Assembly (NCBI GenBank): GCA_032052615.1
Contig: DAMBWF010000003.1
Location: 495,071 to 559,070, forward strand
Source: Pseudomonas_T sp032052615
GTDB lineage: Bacteria; Pseudomonadota; Gammaproteobacteria; Pseudomonadales; Pseudomonadaceae
Length of the DNA: 64,000 nucleotides
Direction of reading: 5' to 3'
Shown here: positions 52,505-61,825 of the stretch, in pieces
Layout: each line of letters opens with the position of its first letter
Position numbering within the stretch: position 1 is the stretch's first letter
Notes under the pieces: model-generated
Seen by the model: only the letters and a program-made list of their open reading frames with translations
Databases searched by the model: none
Told to the model about the DNA's origin: nothing
Made by a program: the position numbers and the translations under genes

Positions 52505-54664
52505 TCATGCGCCTTTCACCAGCTCGAACAACAGCAGCGAGCGGCCGGTCACCGTGTATTTGCTGCCGAAGTCGAAGCGATCCGCGACGTCCGGCATTTC
52601 CAGGTTGGTGTCTACCAAGCAGCGCCAGGACACCCCTTCGGGGACCTCGGGCAACTGGAAATTCACCACGTCATGGTGGGCATTGAGGATCAGCAGCAAT
52701 GTGGCGTCGGCCCCGGCGCGGCGAATCCCCGTGGGCTGGGCGCGGCCATCGAGCAGCATGCCGAGGCAGCGGGCATGGGGGTCCTGCCACTGCTCAGGGG
52801 TCAGCTCGTTACCATCCGGGGCAAGCCAGGTCACGTCCTTGACACCCAGATCCTCATTGTAAGCGCCGACGAAGAAGCGGCCCCGACGCAGGATCGGATA
52901 GTTCCGGCGCAGTTGCAGCAGGTAGCGCACGAAGGATTGGAGCGAACGGCCATCCTCGCCCAGGTTCCAGTCGATCCAGCCGATCTCGCTGTCCTGGCAA
53001 TAGGCGTTGTTGTTGCCGTGCTGGGTACGGGCGAATTCGTCGCCGGCCAGGATCATCGGCGTGCCTTGGGACAGCAGTAGGGTACCCATCATGTTGCGCA
53101 TCTGGCGTAGCCGCAACGCACGGATTTCCGGGTCGTCGGTCGGCCCTTCGACGCCGTGGTTCCACGACAGGTTGTTGTTGCTACCGTCCTGGTTGTTCTC
53201 GTCGTTGGCCTCGTTGTGCTTGTCGTTGTAGGACACCAGGTCGTTCAGAGTGAAGCCGTCGTGGGCGGTAATGAAGTTCACCGACGAGTAGGGGCGGCGA
53301 CCGCGTTGGTTGTACAGGTCGCCCGACGCGGTGAGGCGGCTGGCCAGCTCGCCCATCTGTCCTTCATCGCCTTTCCAGAAGGCCCGCACGTTATCCCGAA
53401 AGCGGTCGTTCCACTCGGCCCAGCCCGGCGGGAAACCGCCGACTTGATAGCCGCCGGGGCCGCAGTCCCAGGGCTCGGCGATCAGCTTGGTCTTGCTCAG
53501 CACCGGGTCCTGGCGGCAGGAGACGAGGAAGCTGTGGCGTTCGTCGAACCCGTCGTGCTCGCGACCGAGAATGGTCGCCAGGTCGAAGCGGAAGCCGTCG
53601 ACACCCATTTCCGTGGCCCAGTAGCGCAGCGAGTCGGTGACCATCTGCAAAACGCGGGGGTGGCTCAGGTCAAGGGTGTTGCCAGTGCCGGAGTCGTTGA
53701 TGTAGTAGCGCTTCTCGTCGGGCATCAGCCTGTAGTAGCTGACGTTGTCGATCCCTCGCATGGACAGGGTCGGACCACGCTCGTTGCCTTCGGCGGTGTG
53801 GTTGTAGACCACATCGAGGATCAGTTCGAGGTTGGCGTCGTGGAGGTGCGCCACCATCTCCTTGAATTCGTTGATGTGGCCGCTGGCCAGATAGCGCGGG
53901 TGCGGGGCGAAGAAGCCGATGCTGTTGTAGCCCCAGTAGTTGTTCATGCCTTTTTCCAGCAGATGCTGGTCGTTAACGAAGGCATGAATGGGCAGCAACT
54001 CGACCGAAGTGATGCCCAAGTCGCGGATATGGCGCAGCAGGCTGTCGTTCATCAGCCCGGCGAAGGTGCCTCGGGCGGATTCCGCGACATCGGGGTGGCG
54101 CATGCTGATGCCGCGCAGGTGGGCCTCGTAGATCACCGTGCGGTCCCAAGGGATGCGCACGGGGTTATGGTTACCCCAAGTGAAAGCGGGGTCGATCACC
54201 TTGCACTTGGGCACGAAGGGCGCGCTGTCGCGCTCGTCGAAACTCAGGTCGCCGTCGGGGTGGCCGATGGTGTAGCCGAACAGGGCCTCGGACCATTTCA
54301 ACTCGCCGACGAGTTGCTTGGCATAAGGGTCGATGAGCAGTTTGTTCGGGTTGAAGCGATGACCTTCCTCGGGCGCGTAGGGCCCATGGACGCGATAGCC
54401 GTAGACCTGTCCCGGATGGGCGTCCGGCAGGTAGCCATGCCAGATTTCGTCGGTGTATTCCGGCAGCTCGATGCGCTCCAGCTCCACTTCGCCGGTGCTG
54501 TCGAACAGGCACAGTTCCACCTTGGTGGCATGAGCCGAAAAGATAGCGAAGTTGACCCCCAGCCCGTCCCAGGTGGCGCCCAAGGGGAACGGCAAGCCTT
54601 CGCGAACGCGCGAGGGCGTATGATCCGGACGGGGCGCTACTTTCTTGCTGTGTCGCTTTTCCAT
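52505..54664 (-). CDS. glgX: Glycogen debranching enzyme GlgX (GH13)
   Basis: GlgX hydrolyses alpha-1,6 branches of limit dextrin and glycogen. The ATG at 54664, with AGGAG six bases upstream, gives 719 aa. An N-terminal carbohydrate-binding domain (PLGATWDGLGVNFAIFSAHA) precedes the GH13 barrel: DVVYNHTAEG (region I), DGFRFDLAT with nucleophile D361 (region II), LIAEPWD with the acid/base Glu (region III), and TAHDGFTLND (region IV). It lies 66 bp after the DUF2934 gene at the end of the trehalose operon and feeds linear glucan to TreY. Confidence 0.94.
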   Translation of the reverse strand: MEKRHSKKVAPRPDHTPSRVREGLPFPLGATWDGLGVNFAIFSAHATKVELCLFDSTGEVELERIELPEYTDEIWHGYLPDAHPGQVYGYRVHGPYAPEEGHRFNPNKLLIDPYAKQLVGELKWSEALFGYTIGHPDGDLSFDERDSAPFVPKCKVIDPAFTWGNHNPVRIPWDRTVIYEAHLRGISMRHPDVAESARGTFAGLMNDSLLRHIRDLGITSVELLPIHAFVNDQHLLEKGMNNYWGYNSIGFFAPHPRYLASGHINEFKEMVAHLHDANLELILDVVYNHTAEGNERGPTLSMRGIDNVSYYRLMPDEKRYYINDSGTGNTLDLSHPRVLQMVTDSLRYWATEMGVDGFRFDLATILGREHDGFDERHSFLVSCRQDPVLSKTKLIAEPWDCGPGGYQVGGFPPGWAEWNDRFRDNVRAFWKGDEGQMGELASRLTASGDLYNQRGRRPYSSVNFITAHDGFTLNDLVSYNDKHNEANDENNQDGSNNNLSWNHGVEGPTDDPEIRALRLRQMRNMMGTLLLSQGTPMILAGDEFARTQHGNNNAYCQDSEIGWIDWNLGEDGRSLQSFVRYLLQLRRNYPILRRGRFFVGAYNEDLGVKDVTWLAPDGNELTPEQWQDPHARCLGMLLDGRAQPTGIRRAGADATLLLILNAHHDVVNFQLPEVPEGVSWRCLVDTNLEMPDVADRFDFGSKYTVTGRSLLLFELVKGA

Positions 54665-54729
54665 GCCTACTCCTGGAGGAATTGTCTGAACGATGGGGCC
54701 GGGACCCGGGTTCCTGGCCCGGCCCCTGG

Positions 54730-55125
54730 TCACTTGGCCGGCTTGACGGTACTGGACTTGGTTTTCTTCACGGTCGCGGTCTTGGTCGGCGCGGTCGGGT
54801 CGACACTGCCATTCGCCTCGACCGGTTTTGCCTTTTCGCTGGCCGAGGCCTTCGATTTACCGGCGGACTGGGCGCTGGAAGTCTTGGCGGAGGAGGTCTT
54901 GGAAGTGCTCTTCGTCGCCTTTTCCACGGCTTTCCGGGCGGATTCCGCGTCCTCGCTGGTGGCGGCCTTGCCGCGACGAGCCTTGGGCGCCTTACCCGCG
55001 GCCGCTTCGGCCTCGGCCAGCTTCACCGCCATTTCCCAATGCCGGGCATCCTGACCGTGCGGTTTGCCTTCGGATTCCCAGATTTGATAAGCGAATTCGC
55101 GGATACGCTGCTCGGTGGCTTTCAT
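54730..55125 (-). CDS. DUF2934 protein with Lys/Ser/Ala/Thr-rich tail
   Basis: This 131-aa protein has an N-terminal DUF2934 domain (about residues 1-42: REFAYQIWESEGKPHGQDARHW). The rest is low-complexity, rich in Lys, Ala, Ser and Thr (for example KATKSTSKTSSAKTSSAQ), resembling histone-H1-like or AlgP-type tails. It is coupled to treY by a four-base overlap. DUF2934 genes commonly occur in trehalose/glycogen clusters; the function is unknown. The basic tail might bind nucleic acid or polyphosphate, which is only a guess. Confidence 0.85.
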   Translation of the reverse strand: MKATEQRIREFAYQIWESEGKPHGQDARHWEMAVKLAEAEAAAGKAPKARRGKAATSEDAESARKAVEKATKSTSKTSSAKTSSAQSAGKSKASASEKAKPVEANGSVDPTAPTKTATVKKTKSSTVKPAK

Positions 55126-57935
55126 TGTGTTTGCTCCTTGGGTGTATACGGCTCGGAAGTCAGCACTTCGACCGGAAAGTCCGCCAGGACATCGGCCAGG
55201 GCGAGCGTGCCCTGCTCATTAATGACTGCGCTCCGGGAAAAAAGTCCCGTGAGATTTTTGCCCTGCAACGGGGCGGGGAGGACCACGCGGGTGTCGCCCC
55301 AGCGCGTCGCCAGGACCCTCGGAACGGACGCGTCGCCCAACAGCTCCACCGCGAGGCGCGGGACCACCACCACGACCCAGCGTTCATGATGGACGCGGGC
55401 GAACGCGAGAACCCGCTCGGCGTGTTCGCCGGTCACTTCCAAGGGGTGATAGTCACCCTCCGCCAGGGCCGGCTCCGCGCTCCGCAGGGCCAGTACTCGG
55501 CCGATCAGGGCTTGCTTGACGCGCCCGTCACGCCAGCTCTCCAGCAGCTCGGCCGGTTCGCCGCCCCGCGCATGGGCGGCGGCGCGAGCGGAATAGTCGA
55601 CAGGCTGGCGATTGTCCGGGTCCACCAGGCTGAAATCCCAGAACTCGGTGCCTTGGTAGAGGTCGGGCAAGCCCGGCGTGGTCATGCGCAGGAGCGCCTG
55701 GACCAAGCCGTTGAGGGCTCCCGGGACCGCCAGCGCCTGAGCTGCCTCGGCGATGTCGCCGCGCAACGTGGCGTGCTGCGGCGCTTCCATCAGGTCGAAC
55801 AGGAACGTCCGGCACGCCTGCTCGTAAGCTTCGTTGGGCGCGCTCCAGGTGCTGCGCAGCTTGGCCTCACGGATGGCCTTTTCCTGCCAGCGCCAGAGCC
55901 GTTCGGCATAGGCATGCACGGCCTCGCCGTCATCCGCGGAGAGGTCGAGCGGCCAGCTGGCCAGCAAGGTTTGATACAGCATCAGTTCGTCCGCGGGAGA
56001 CGGCGCGATGCCGTCCGCCAGGTCTTGGCGCAAGGGACCCGACAGCCGGTACCAGTAGTCGACCTTTTCGGCGAACCAGTCGGCCCGCTCGCTGATGGCG
56101 GCGAGGCGCGCCCGGGTGTCTTCGCCGCGCTTGTGGTCGTGAGTGGCGGTGGTCAGCAGATTGCGTGGGAAGCGTTCGGCCCGCTGCTGCGCGTGACGGT
56201 GAAAGGCTTGGGGCGGCGCGCTGAAGCGTTGCGGGTCGAAGCCGACGTCGTTGCGCGACAGCAGGACCGCCGAGCGATAGCAGGCTGTGTCTTCGACCGC
56301 CTTGGCCGCCGCCGGGGACGTGAGTTGCTGGAAGCGGGACTGGGCGAGGCGCCGCGCCTTGCGCGCGCGGCCCGGGGGCACGCAGCGCAGCGGCTGGCCG
56401 CCGAGCCAGTCGCGCAGATGCTCCAGCAATGGCCAGTCGATCTCCGGCAGGCTGCCATGGGCGCCTTCGAAAGCCTGCTGGAAGAACGGCTCGTCGGCCG
56501 GCGAACGACCGGCGGCGCCGGCATAGGTCCGATACACGGGGAAATGCACGATCAGCGCCATCAGCGCGCGGCGGATGGCGCCAAGGGTCAGGTCGCGGGT
56601 CATCACATCCTGGCGCGCCACTTGGAGCAGGGCCTGGGACACCGTTTCGAAGTCACCGGCGAGGGAGCCGCTGAGCACCAGTTGCCGCGCCTCGCGGACT
56701 TCCTCCATGAAATCGGTCGGGCGCCCGGTGTAGCGGTTCCACAGCGCGGCCAGGGGCGCCTCGCCCCGGGGGTCGTGCTGCAGCAGCGAGACTTCGTTCA
56801 TGAACTCGTAGCCGGTGGTGCCATCCACGCCCCAGTCTTCGTGCAGGCTTTCGCCGACGCCCAGGATTTTCTCCACGTAGATCGGCATGTGATCCAGCGC
56901 CGCTTCCGCCGGGCGCCGGGCCAGCAGACGGTCGACCCGCCGACGCAGCTTGCGGCAATAGCCGCGCGGGTCCGCCAGACCGTCCACATGGTCGATGCGC
57001 AGGCCATCGACCAAGCCTTCCTCGATCAACTGGAAGATCTTCGCGTGAGTGGCCTCGAAGACTTCCGAGCGTTCCACGCGCAGGCCGCCCAGTTCGTTGA
57101 TATCGAAGAAACGTCGCCAGTTGATGTCGTCGGCCGCCGTGCGCCAACTGGCCAGGCGGTAGTGCTGGTCTTCCAGCAAGACATGCAGCCGCGCGAAACC
57201 TTCCGGATTGCGGCCATCGTAGGCCGTCAGGCGTTTCTCCAGCGCCTCCCGCACGGCGGGGTCCGCGCAGGCGCGCTTCAGCTCGTCGCGCGCGTCATGG
57301 GCTTGCTTCCAGGCGCCATCGGCTTTTTCCAGCGCCTCGAAGCGGGGGGCCAGGGCGGTCAGAGCCGGGTGTTCGCACCCGGCGAGGATGCCCGCGTAGC
57401 TGGGCGGCGTCAGGGGAAAGTGATGGTCGTATTGCTCGGCGCGAAGCTCGCCGCGCGAGGGGTCGAATTTCAGGACGACATCGCCATTTCGCAGGGCGTC
57501 GCCGTAATCCCGGCCCAGGAACGGCACCAGCAACTGGCCGCGCAGGAGCGGGTCCGGGGAGTGCCACTGGATGTCGAAGAACTTCGCGTAGGGGCTGCGG
57601 ATGCCCCATTCCAGAACATCCAGCCACCAGGGGTTCTGGGAGCCGCCCACCGCCATGTGGTTGGAGACGATGTCCAGAATCAGGCCCATGCCGCGTTGAC
57701 GAAGCCCCGCGACCAGGCGGCGTAGCGCGTCTTCCCCACCCAGCTCGGGATTGATGCGAGTAGGGTCGACCACGTCGTAGCCGTGCATCGAACCCGAGCG
57801 GGCGGTCAGCAGGGGCGAGGCATAAAGATGAGTGATGCCCAGGCTGGCGAAGTAATCGAGCAGCGGCAGCGCATCGTCGAGAGTGAAGCCGCGGTGGAAT
57901 TGCAGGCGTACCGTAGCGCGCGGGTGATGGCTCAT
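55122..57935 (-). CDS. treY: Maltooligosyltrehalose synthase TreY (GH13)
   Basis: TreY isomerises the reducing-end maltose unit of alpha-1,4-glucans into trehalose. The ATG at 57935 gives 937 aa; the frame is open further up but lies over malQ. TVRLQFHRGFTLDDALPLLDY and GITHLYASPLLTARSGSMHGYD are the TreY N-terminal signature. Catalytic motifs are GLRIDHVDGLADP (D315) and YVEKILGVGE (acid/base Glu), with GTTGYEF after. A long C-terminal half completes the family length. It acts with TreZ; malQ lies 25 bp upstream. Confidence 0.94.
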   Translation of the reverse strand: MSHHPRATVRLQFHRGFTLDDALPLLDYFASLGITHLYASPLLTARSGSMHGYDVVDPTRINPELGGEDALRRLVAGLRQRGMGLILDIVSNHMAVGGSQNPWWLDVLEWGIRSPYAKFFDIQWHSPDPLLRGQLLVPFLGRDYGDALRNGDVVLKFDPSRGELRAEQYDHHFPLTPPSYAGILAGCEHPALTALAPRFEALEKADGAWKQAHDARDELKRACADPAVREALEKRLTAYDGRNPEGFARLHVLLEDQHYRLASWRTAADDINWRRFFDINELGGLRVERSEVFEATHAKIFQLIEEGLVDGLRIDHVDGLADPRGYCRKLRRRVDRLLARRPAEAALDHMPIYVEKILGVGESLHEDWGVDGTTGYEFMNEVSLLQHDPRGEAPLAALWNRYTGRPTDFMEEVREARQLVLSGSLAGDFETVSQALLQVARQDVMTRDLTLGAIRRALMALIVHFPVYRTYAGAAGRSPADEPFFQQAFEGAHGSLPEIDWPLLEHLRDWLGGQPLRCVPPGRARKARRLAQSRFQQLTSPAAAKAVEDTACYRSAVLLSRNDVGFDPQRFSAPPQAFHRHAQQRAERFPRNLLTTATHDHKRGEDTRARLAAISERADWFAEKVDYWYRLSGPLRQDLADGIAPSPADELMLYQTLLASWPLDLSADDGEAVHAYAERLWRWQEKAIREAKLRSTWSAPNEAYEQACRTFLFDLMEAPQHATLRGDIAEAAQALAVPGALNGLVQALLRMTTPGLPDLYQGTEFWDFSLVDPDNRQPVDYSARAAAHARGGEPAELLESWRDGRVKQALIGRVLALRSAEPALAEGDYHPLEVTGEHAERVLAFARVHHERWVVVVVPRLAVELLGDASVPRVLATRWGDTRVVLPAPLQGKNLTGLFSRSAVINEQGTLALADVLADFPVEVLTSEPYTPKEQTQ

Positions 57936-57960
57936 AGGTTCTCGAACTCGTTCGTTGAGG

Positions 57961-60045
57961 TCAGTGATCGGTTTTGCGGCGCGCGTTAGCCAACAGGGCC
58001 AGGCGCCGCTGAGGCGCTTCCTGTTGCAAGAGATCGGTCGCATCGCCTTCCCAGCGGCGGCGCCAGTTGGGGTGGCCGTCGGTGGTGCCGGGCAGGTTGG
58101 GTTGTTCGATCAGGCCCAGGGCGTCCTCCATGGGCAATAAGACCAGGGGCGCCGGTGTTTCGCCGATGAAGCGCACGCACTGGTCCACGACATCGTCTTC
58201 CAGGGCGTCGCCGGAGGGTCGCGGCTGGTGGTTGGCCTCGAAGGCCCTCAGCAGTGCCTGGCGGTCCCGCTCGCGGTCGTCGTGGTCCCGCCGCGCTTGC
58301 TGGGCGTCCGTCTGTTCCAGTTTTTCGCGCCAGTCGATGTCCCGCCCTCGCCACCAGCCCCGCATGGTCGGCAGGTCGTGAGTAGTGGTGGTGGCCAGGG
58401 CGCAATCGGGCCAGGCCGAGGGCGCGCGGAACGCGCCTTCCTGCTGCTCGAACTGCAAGACCCGCATGCCGAGGATGCCGCGACGGGCGATTCGCTCGCT
58501 GAAGCCCTCGGGCACCGTGCCCAAGTCCTCGCCGAGGACCAGGGCGCGGTGGCGGTGGGATTCCAGGGCCAACAGGCGCAGTAGGTCCTCCAGCGGATAG
58601 TTGAGGTAGGCGCCCGCCTGGGGCGGCGCGCCCTGGGGGATGACCCAGAGGCGTTGCAGGCCCATGACATGATCGATGCGAACGCCACCGGCATGGGCGA
58701 GGTTGGCTTGCAGCATCTCGATGTAGGCACGGTAGCCGTGACGGCGCAGCCCCGTGGGAGAGAAGGCGGACACGCCCCAGCTCTGCCCGGCGCGGTTGAG
58801 GATGTCCGGGGGCGCGCCCACGCTGACCGTGGGCAACAGTTCGGCCTGGCGGCTCCAGGCCTGGCTGCCGCCGCCATCGGCGCCCACCGCCAGGTCGGCG
58901 ATCAAACCGATGCGCATGCCGGCGCCGCGGGCGGCCACTTGTACCCGCTCCAGGCCCCGGGCGATCAGCCATTGGCCGAAGGCATGGAGGTCGACCTCGC
59001 GACCGTGCTCGGCGGCGAGGCGCTGGACCTCGGCGCTAGCCGGATCTCGCCAGGCCTCCGGCCAGTCCTGCCAGCCACGGGGGCCGTGCTCGCGGGCCTG
59101 CAGGCCATGCAGCACCTCGAATCGACAGTGCTGAGTCAAGGCATCGCCGCCGTTGCGCCGGAACGTTTCGAAATCCGCCATCAACGGGTTGCTGCCTTGG
59201 GTGAAGTCCTCAAATAGGGCGCGCAGCAGGTTCAGCTTGAGCGCCGAGGCGGCTGGCCAGTCGATCAGTTCCAGGGATTCCAGGCGTGCCTGCTCGGCCG
59301 CCATACCGCTTCGCTCAAGGGCATGCTTGACCGCCAATTCGCCGAGCACTGCCCCGGGGGCGGCATGCAGGACATTGAAGAACAGCCGGCTGGACGGCGA
59401 ATAGGGGCTGCACCGATGCAGGTCGGCGCTGAACATGGCATGTAGAGGGCTGATGGCAATGGCATCGGCCCCTTGCCGGGCGGCGGAACGAACCAGGTTT
59501 TCCATGGCCAGGGTATCGCCGAAGCCGCCATCGCCCGCGCGGCGGGCCGAGTAAAACTGAGCGGACAGGCCCCACACCCGCGAGCCGGGCTGCCCGGTCA
59601 AGTCATCGACGCCCATGCAGCGGGCGGGCGCGACGGCCAGGGTGATGCGGCGCTCGTCCAGTTCGAGCGTCTGGTAGCCGGGAGCGTCGAGGGCGGGCAG
59701 GCGGCCCTGCTCGTCGAGCCAGCCGCTGCGTTCGCCGCCGTCCTCGAGGGTGACGCGGAAGCCCTTGCCGGCCAGGCGGGCGCCCAAGGCAATGGACTGG
59801 CCCTGGTCCACCACGATCAGCGGTGGCCATTCCCCCTCGGGCAATTCCGTGGCGTGGGGGGATTGCGCCTGCAGGCGCCGACGGCTGTCCTCCAGGTCGG
59901 ACGGGGAGTCCGCCGGGTAGCCCAAGGCCTGGAGCAGGGGCCGCAGTACCTCGGGTGTGACCCGCTGGGGCTTTCCATTGGCGTCGGTCCAGTCGATGGA
60001 CAGGCCGGCTTGCTTCGCCAGGTCGATCAGCGCGTCGTCATGCAT
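57961..60045 (-). CDS. malQ: 4-alpha-glucanotransferase MalQ (GH77, amylomaltase)
   Basis: MalQ disproportionates maltodextrins by transferring glucan chains, giving longer substrates for TreY. The 694-aa protein has the GH77 landmarks: GDGGFGDTLAMENLVRSAA, LHAMFSADLHRCSPYSPSSR, nucleophile D458 in VRIDHVMGLQRLW, acid/base Glu in VLGEDLGTVPEG, and TTTTHDLPT. The first 130 residues form the N-terminal extension seen in proteobacterial MalQ. Its start overlaps the treZ stop region by eight bases. Confidence 0.93.
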   Translation of the reverse strand: MHDDALIDLAKQAGLSIDWTDANGKPQRVTPEVLRPLLQALGYPADSPSDLEDSRRRLQAQSPHATELPEGEWPPLIVVDQGQSIALGARLAGKGFRVTLEDGGERSGWLDEQGRLPALDAPGYQTLELDERRITLAVAPARCMGVDDLTGQPGSRVWGLSAQFYSARRAGDGGFGDTLAMENLVRSAARQGADAIAISPLHAMFSADLHRCSPYSPSSRLFFNVLHAAPGAVLGELAVKHALERSGMAAEQARLESLELIDWPAASALKLNLLRALFEDFTQGSNPLMADFETFRRNGGDALTQHCRFEVLHGLQAREHGPRGWQDWPEAWRDPASAEVQRLAAEHGREVDLHAFGQWLIARGLERVQVAARGAGMRIGLIADLAVGADGGGSQAWSRQAELLPTVSVGAPPDILNRAGQSWGVSAFSPTGLRRHGYRAYIEMLQANLAHAGGVRIDHVMGLQRLWVIPQGAPPQAGAYLNYPLEDLLRLLALESHRHRALVLGEDLGTVPEGFSERIARRGILGMRVLQFEQQEGAFRAPSAWPDCALATTTTHDLPTMRGWWRGRDIDWREKLEQTDAQQARRDHDDRERDRQALLRAFEANHQPRPSGDALEDDVVDQCVRFIGETPAPLVLLPMEDALGLIEQPNLPGTTDGHPNWRRRWEGDATDLLQQEAPQRRLALLANARRKTDH

Positions 60046-61810
60046 CGTGGTTCTCCAGGCTGACCACCGCCAGACGAGCGGCGAGGCGGCCCTGGCGATA
60101 GTCGATCAGGGCTTCGTTACGGCTGATGAACAGCGGAGCGTCGGTCGGTGCCTTCACCGGGCATTCGTCGGCCGACAGGTTGAGGTCGATGCGCAGCACC
60201 TGGCCGTTGCCCAGGCGCCAACGCGCAGACACCACGCCATCTCCCAGCACCTCGACGCCCACGGCCTGGCTGCCCGGCAGGTTGGGCACGAGCCGCGCGT
60301 GGCGCAGCGCCAGGAGTTGGCGGTAGAAGGCGTTCCAGCTTTCGTGGGCCGGGTCCTTGGCGTAGTCGGCGAAAGCGGGGCGCGACGTCTCGAACGTGGA
60401 CAAGGCGTTGGGGTCGGGAATGCGCGCCCGGGTGGCTTCGTCGGCGAACGAGGCGAAGTCGGCGAATTCGTTGCGCCGGCCTTCCCGTACCGCGTCCGCC
60501 AGTTCGTCGTGGTGATCAGTGAAGAACAGGAAGGGTTGGCGCGAGCCCCACTCCTCACCCATGAACAGCAACGGGATCATCGGCGACAGCAACAGCAACG
60601 TGGTGGCGGCCCGCAGGGCCTCGGGGTCGGCGAGTTCGATGAGCCGCTCGCCGAAGGCGCGGTTACCGGTCTGATCGTGGTTCTGCAGGAACAGCACGAA
60701 CGACAGCGGCGACAAGTGACCGCTGGGCTGACCCCGGGTTTCGCCGCGGCGAGTGGTCTGGCCTTGGTAGATGAAACCTTCGCCCAGGCAGCGGGCCAGC
60801 TTCGCCGTGCGATCTTCGAAGAAGTCGGCGTAATAGGCCTCCCGCTCCCCGGTCAGCAAGGTGTGCAGGACATTGTGCCCGTCGTCGTTCCATTGGGCAT
60901 CGAAGCCGGATTCCAGCAGGTCGGCATCGTTATGCTCGTTTTCCAGCACCAAGTGGACATAGCGGTCGGGGTCCACCGCCTGGCGGGCAGCAGTGGCCAG
61001 CTCCACCAAGAAATTCTTCTCGCTGATGGCGTGCACCGCGTCGAAGCGCAGCCCGTCGACCCGGTAGTCCCGCAGCCACATCAGGGCGTTTTGCAGGAAG
61101 AAGTCCCGCACCGGTCGCTGGCGGAAGTCGATGGCATCGCCCCAAGGCGTCTGGATGTCGTGGCGGAAAAAGGACTTGGCGTATTGGCCGAGGTAGTTAC
61201 CGTCCGGGCCGAAGTGGTTGTAGACCACATCGACGAAGACCATCAGCCCCAGCTCGTGGGCCCGGTCCACCAGGTGCTTCAGTTCCTCGGGCGTCCCGTA
61301 GGCGGTGTCGGGAGCAAAGGGAAGGACCCCGTCGTAACCCCAGTTACGCTCCCCGGGGAAGTCGTTCAACGGCATCAGCTCGATGGCCGTCACGCCCAGG
61401 TCGGCCAGCGCCGGCAGGTGGGCCTCCACGCCACGGAAACCACCGAGCAGCCCCACGTGAACTTCGTAGAGCACGCATTCGTGCCAGGGGCGGCCGCGCC
61501 ATTGGGTCTGGCGCCAGGCATAGGCCTCGGGGTCGACCACCACGCTTTCGTCATGGACATCGCCGGCCTGGGCCCGAGACGCGGGGTCCGGCACTTCCCG
61601 CTCGCCATCGATGCGGAACCGGTATCGGCACCCCGGGCGGGCGCTCACCTCGGCGCTATGCCAGCCTTCCGGCTGGGCCTGGAGGAGGTGGGGCTGGCCG
61701 TCGATCACGACTTCGACACGGTTGGCGTTGGGCGCCCAGAGGGAAAATCGAGTGCGCTGGTCTCCCAGCCACTGGGCCCCATGAGGGGCCGAGAAGCGTT
61801 GTTCTTCCAT
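60038..61810 (-). CDS. treZ: Maltooligosyltrehalose trehalohydrolase TreZ (GH13)
   Basis: TreZ releases trehalose from the glucan end made by TreY. The 590-aa protein has an N-terminal E-set domain (RFSLWAPNANRVEVVID), then the barrel: FVDVVYNHFGPDG (region I), DGLRFDAVHAI with nucleophile D257 (region II), LENEHND with acid/base Glu (region III), and LQNHDQTGNRAFG (region IV). It lies 15 bp after glgA and overlaps malQ, so it sits within a tight operon. Trehalose here is probably an osmotic and desiccation protectant. Confidence 0.94.
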   Translation of the reverse strand: MEEQRFSAPHGAQWLGDQRTRFSLWAPNANRVEVVIDGQPHLLQAQPEGWHSAEVSARPGCRYRFRIDGEREVPDPASRAQAGDVHDESVVVDPEAYAWRQTQWRGRPWHECVLYEVHVGLLGGFRGVEAHLPALADLGVTAIELMPLNDFPGERNWGYDGVLPFAPDTAYGTPEELKHLVDRAHELGLMVFVDVVYNHFGPDGNYLGQYAKSFFRHDIQTPWGDAIDFRQRPVRDFFLQNALMWLRDYRVDGLRFDAVHAISEKNFLVELATAARQAVDPDRYVHLVLENEHNDADLLESGFDAQWNDDGHNVLHTLLTGEREAYYADFFEDRTAKLARCLGEGFIYQGQTTRRGETRGQPSGHLSPLSFVLFLQNHDQTGNRAFGERLIELADPEALRAATTLLLLSPMIPLLFMGEEWGSRQPFLFFTDHHDELADAVREGRRNEFADFASFADEATRARIPDPNALSTFETSRPAFADYAKDPAHESWNAFYRQLLALRHARLVPNLPGSQAVGVEVLGDGVVSARWRLGNGQVLRIDLNLSADECPVKAPTDAPLFISRNEALIDYRQGRLAARLAVVSLENHDA

Positions 61811-61825
61811 GTCGAGTCTTACCTG

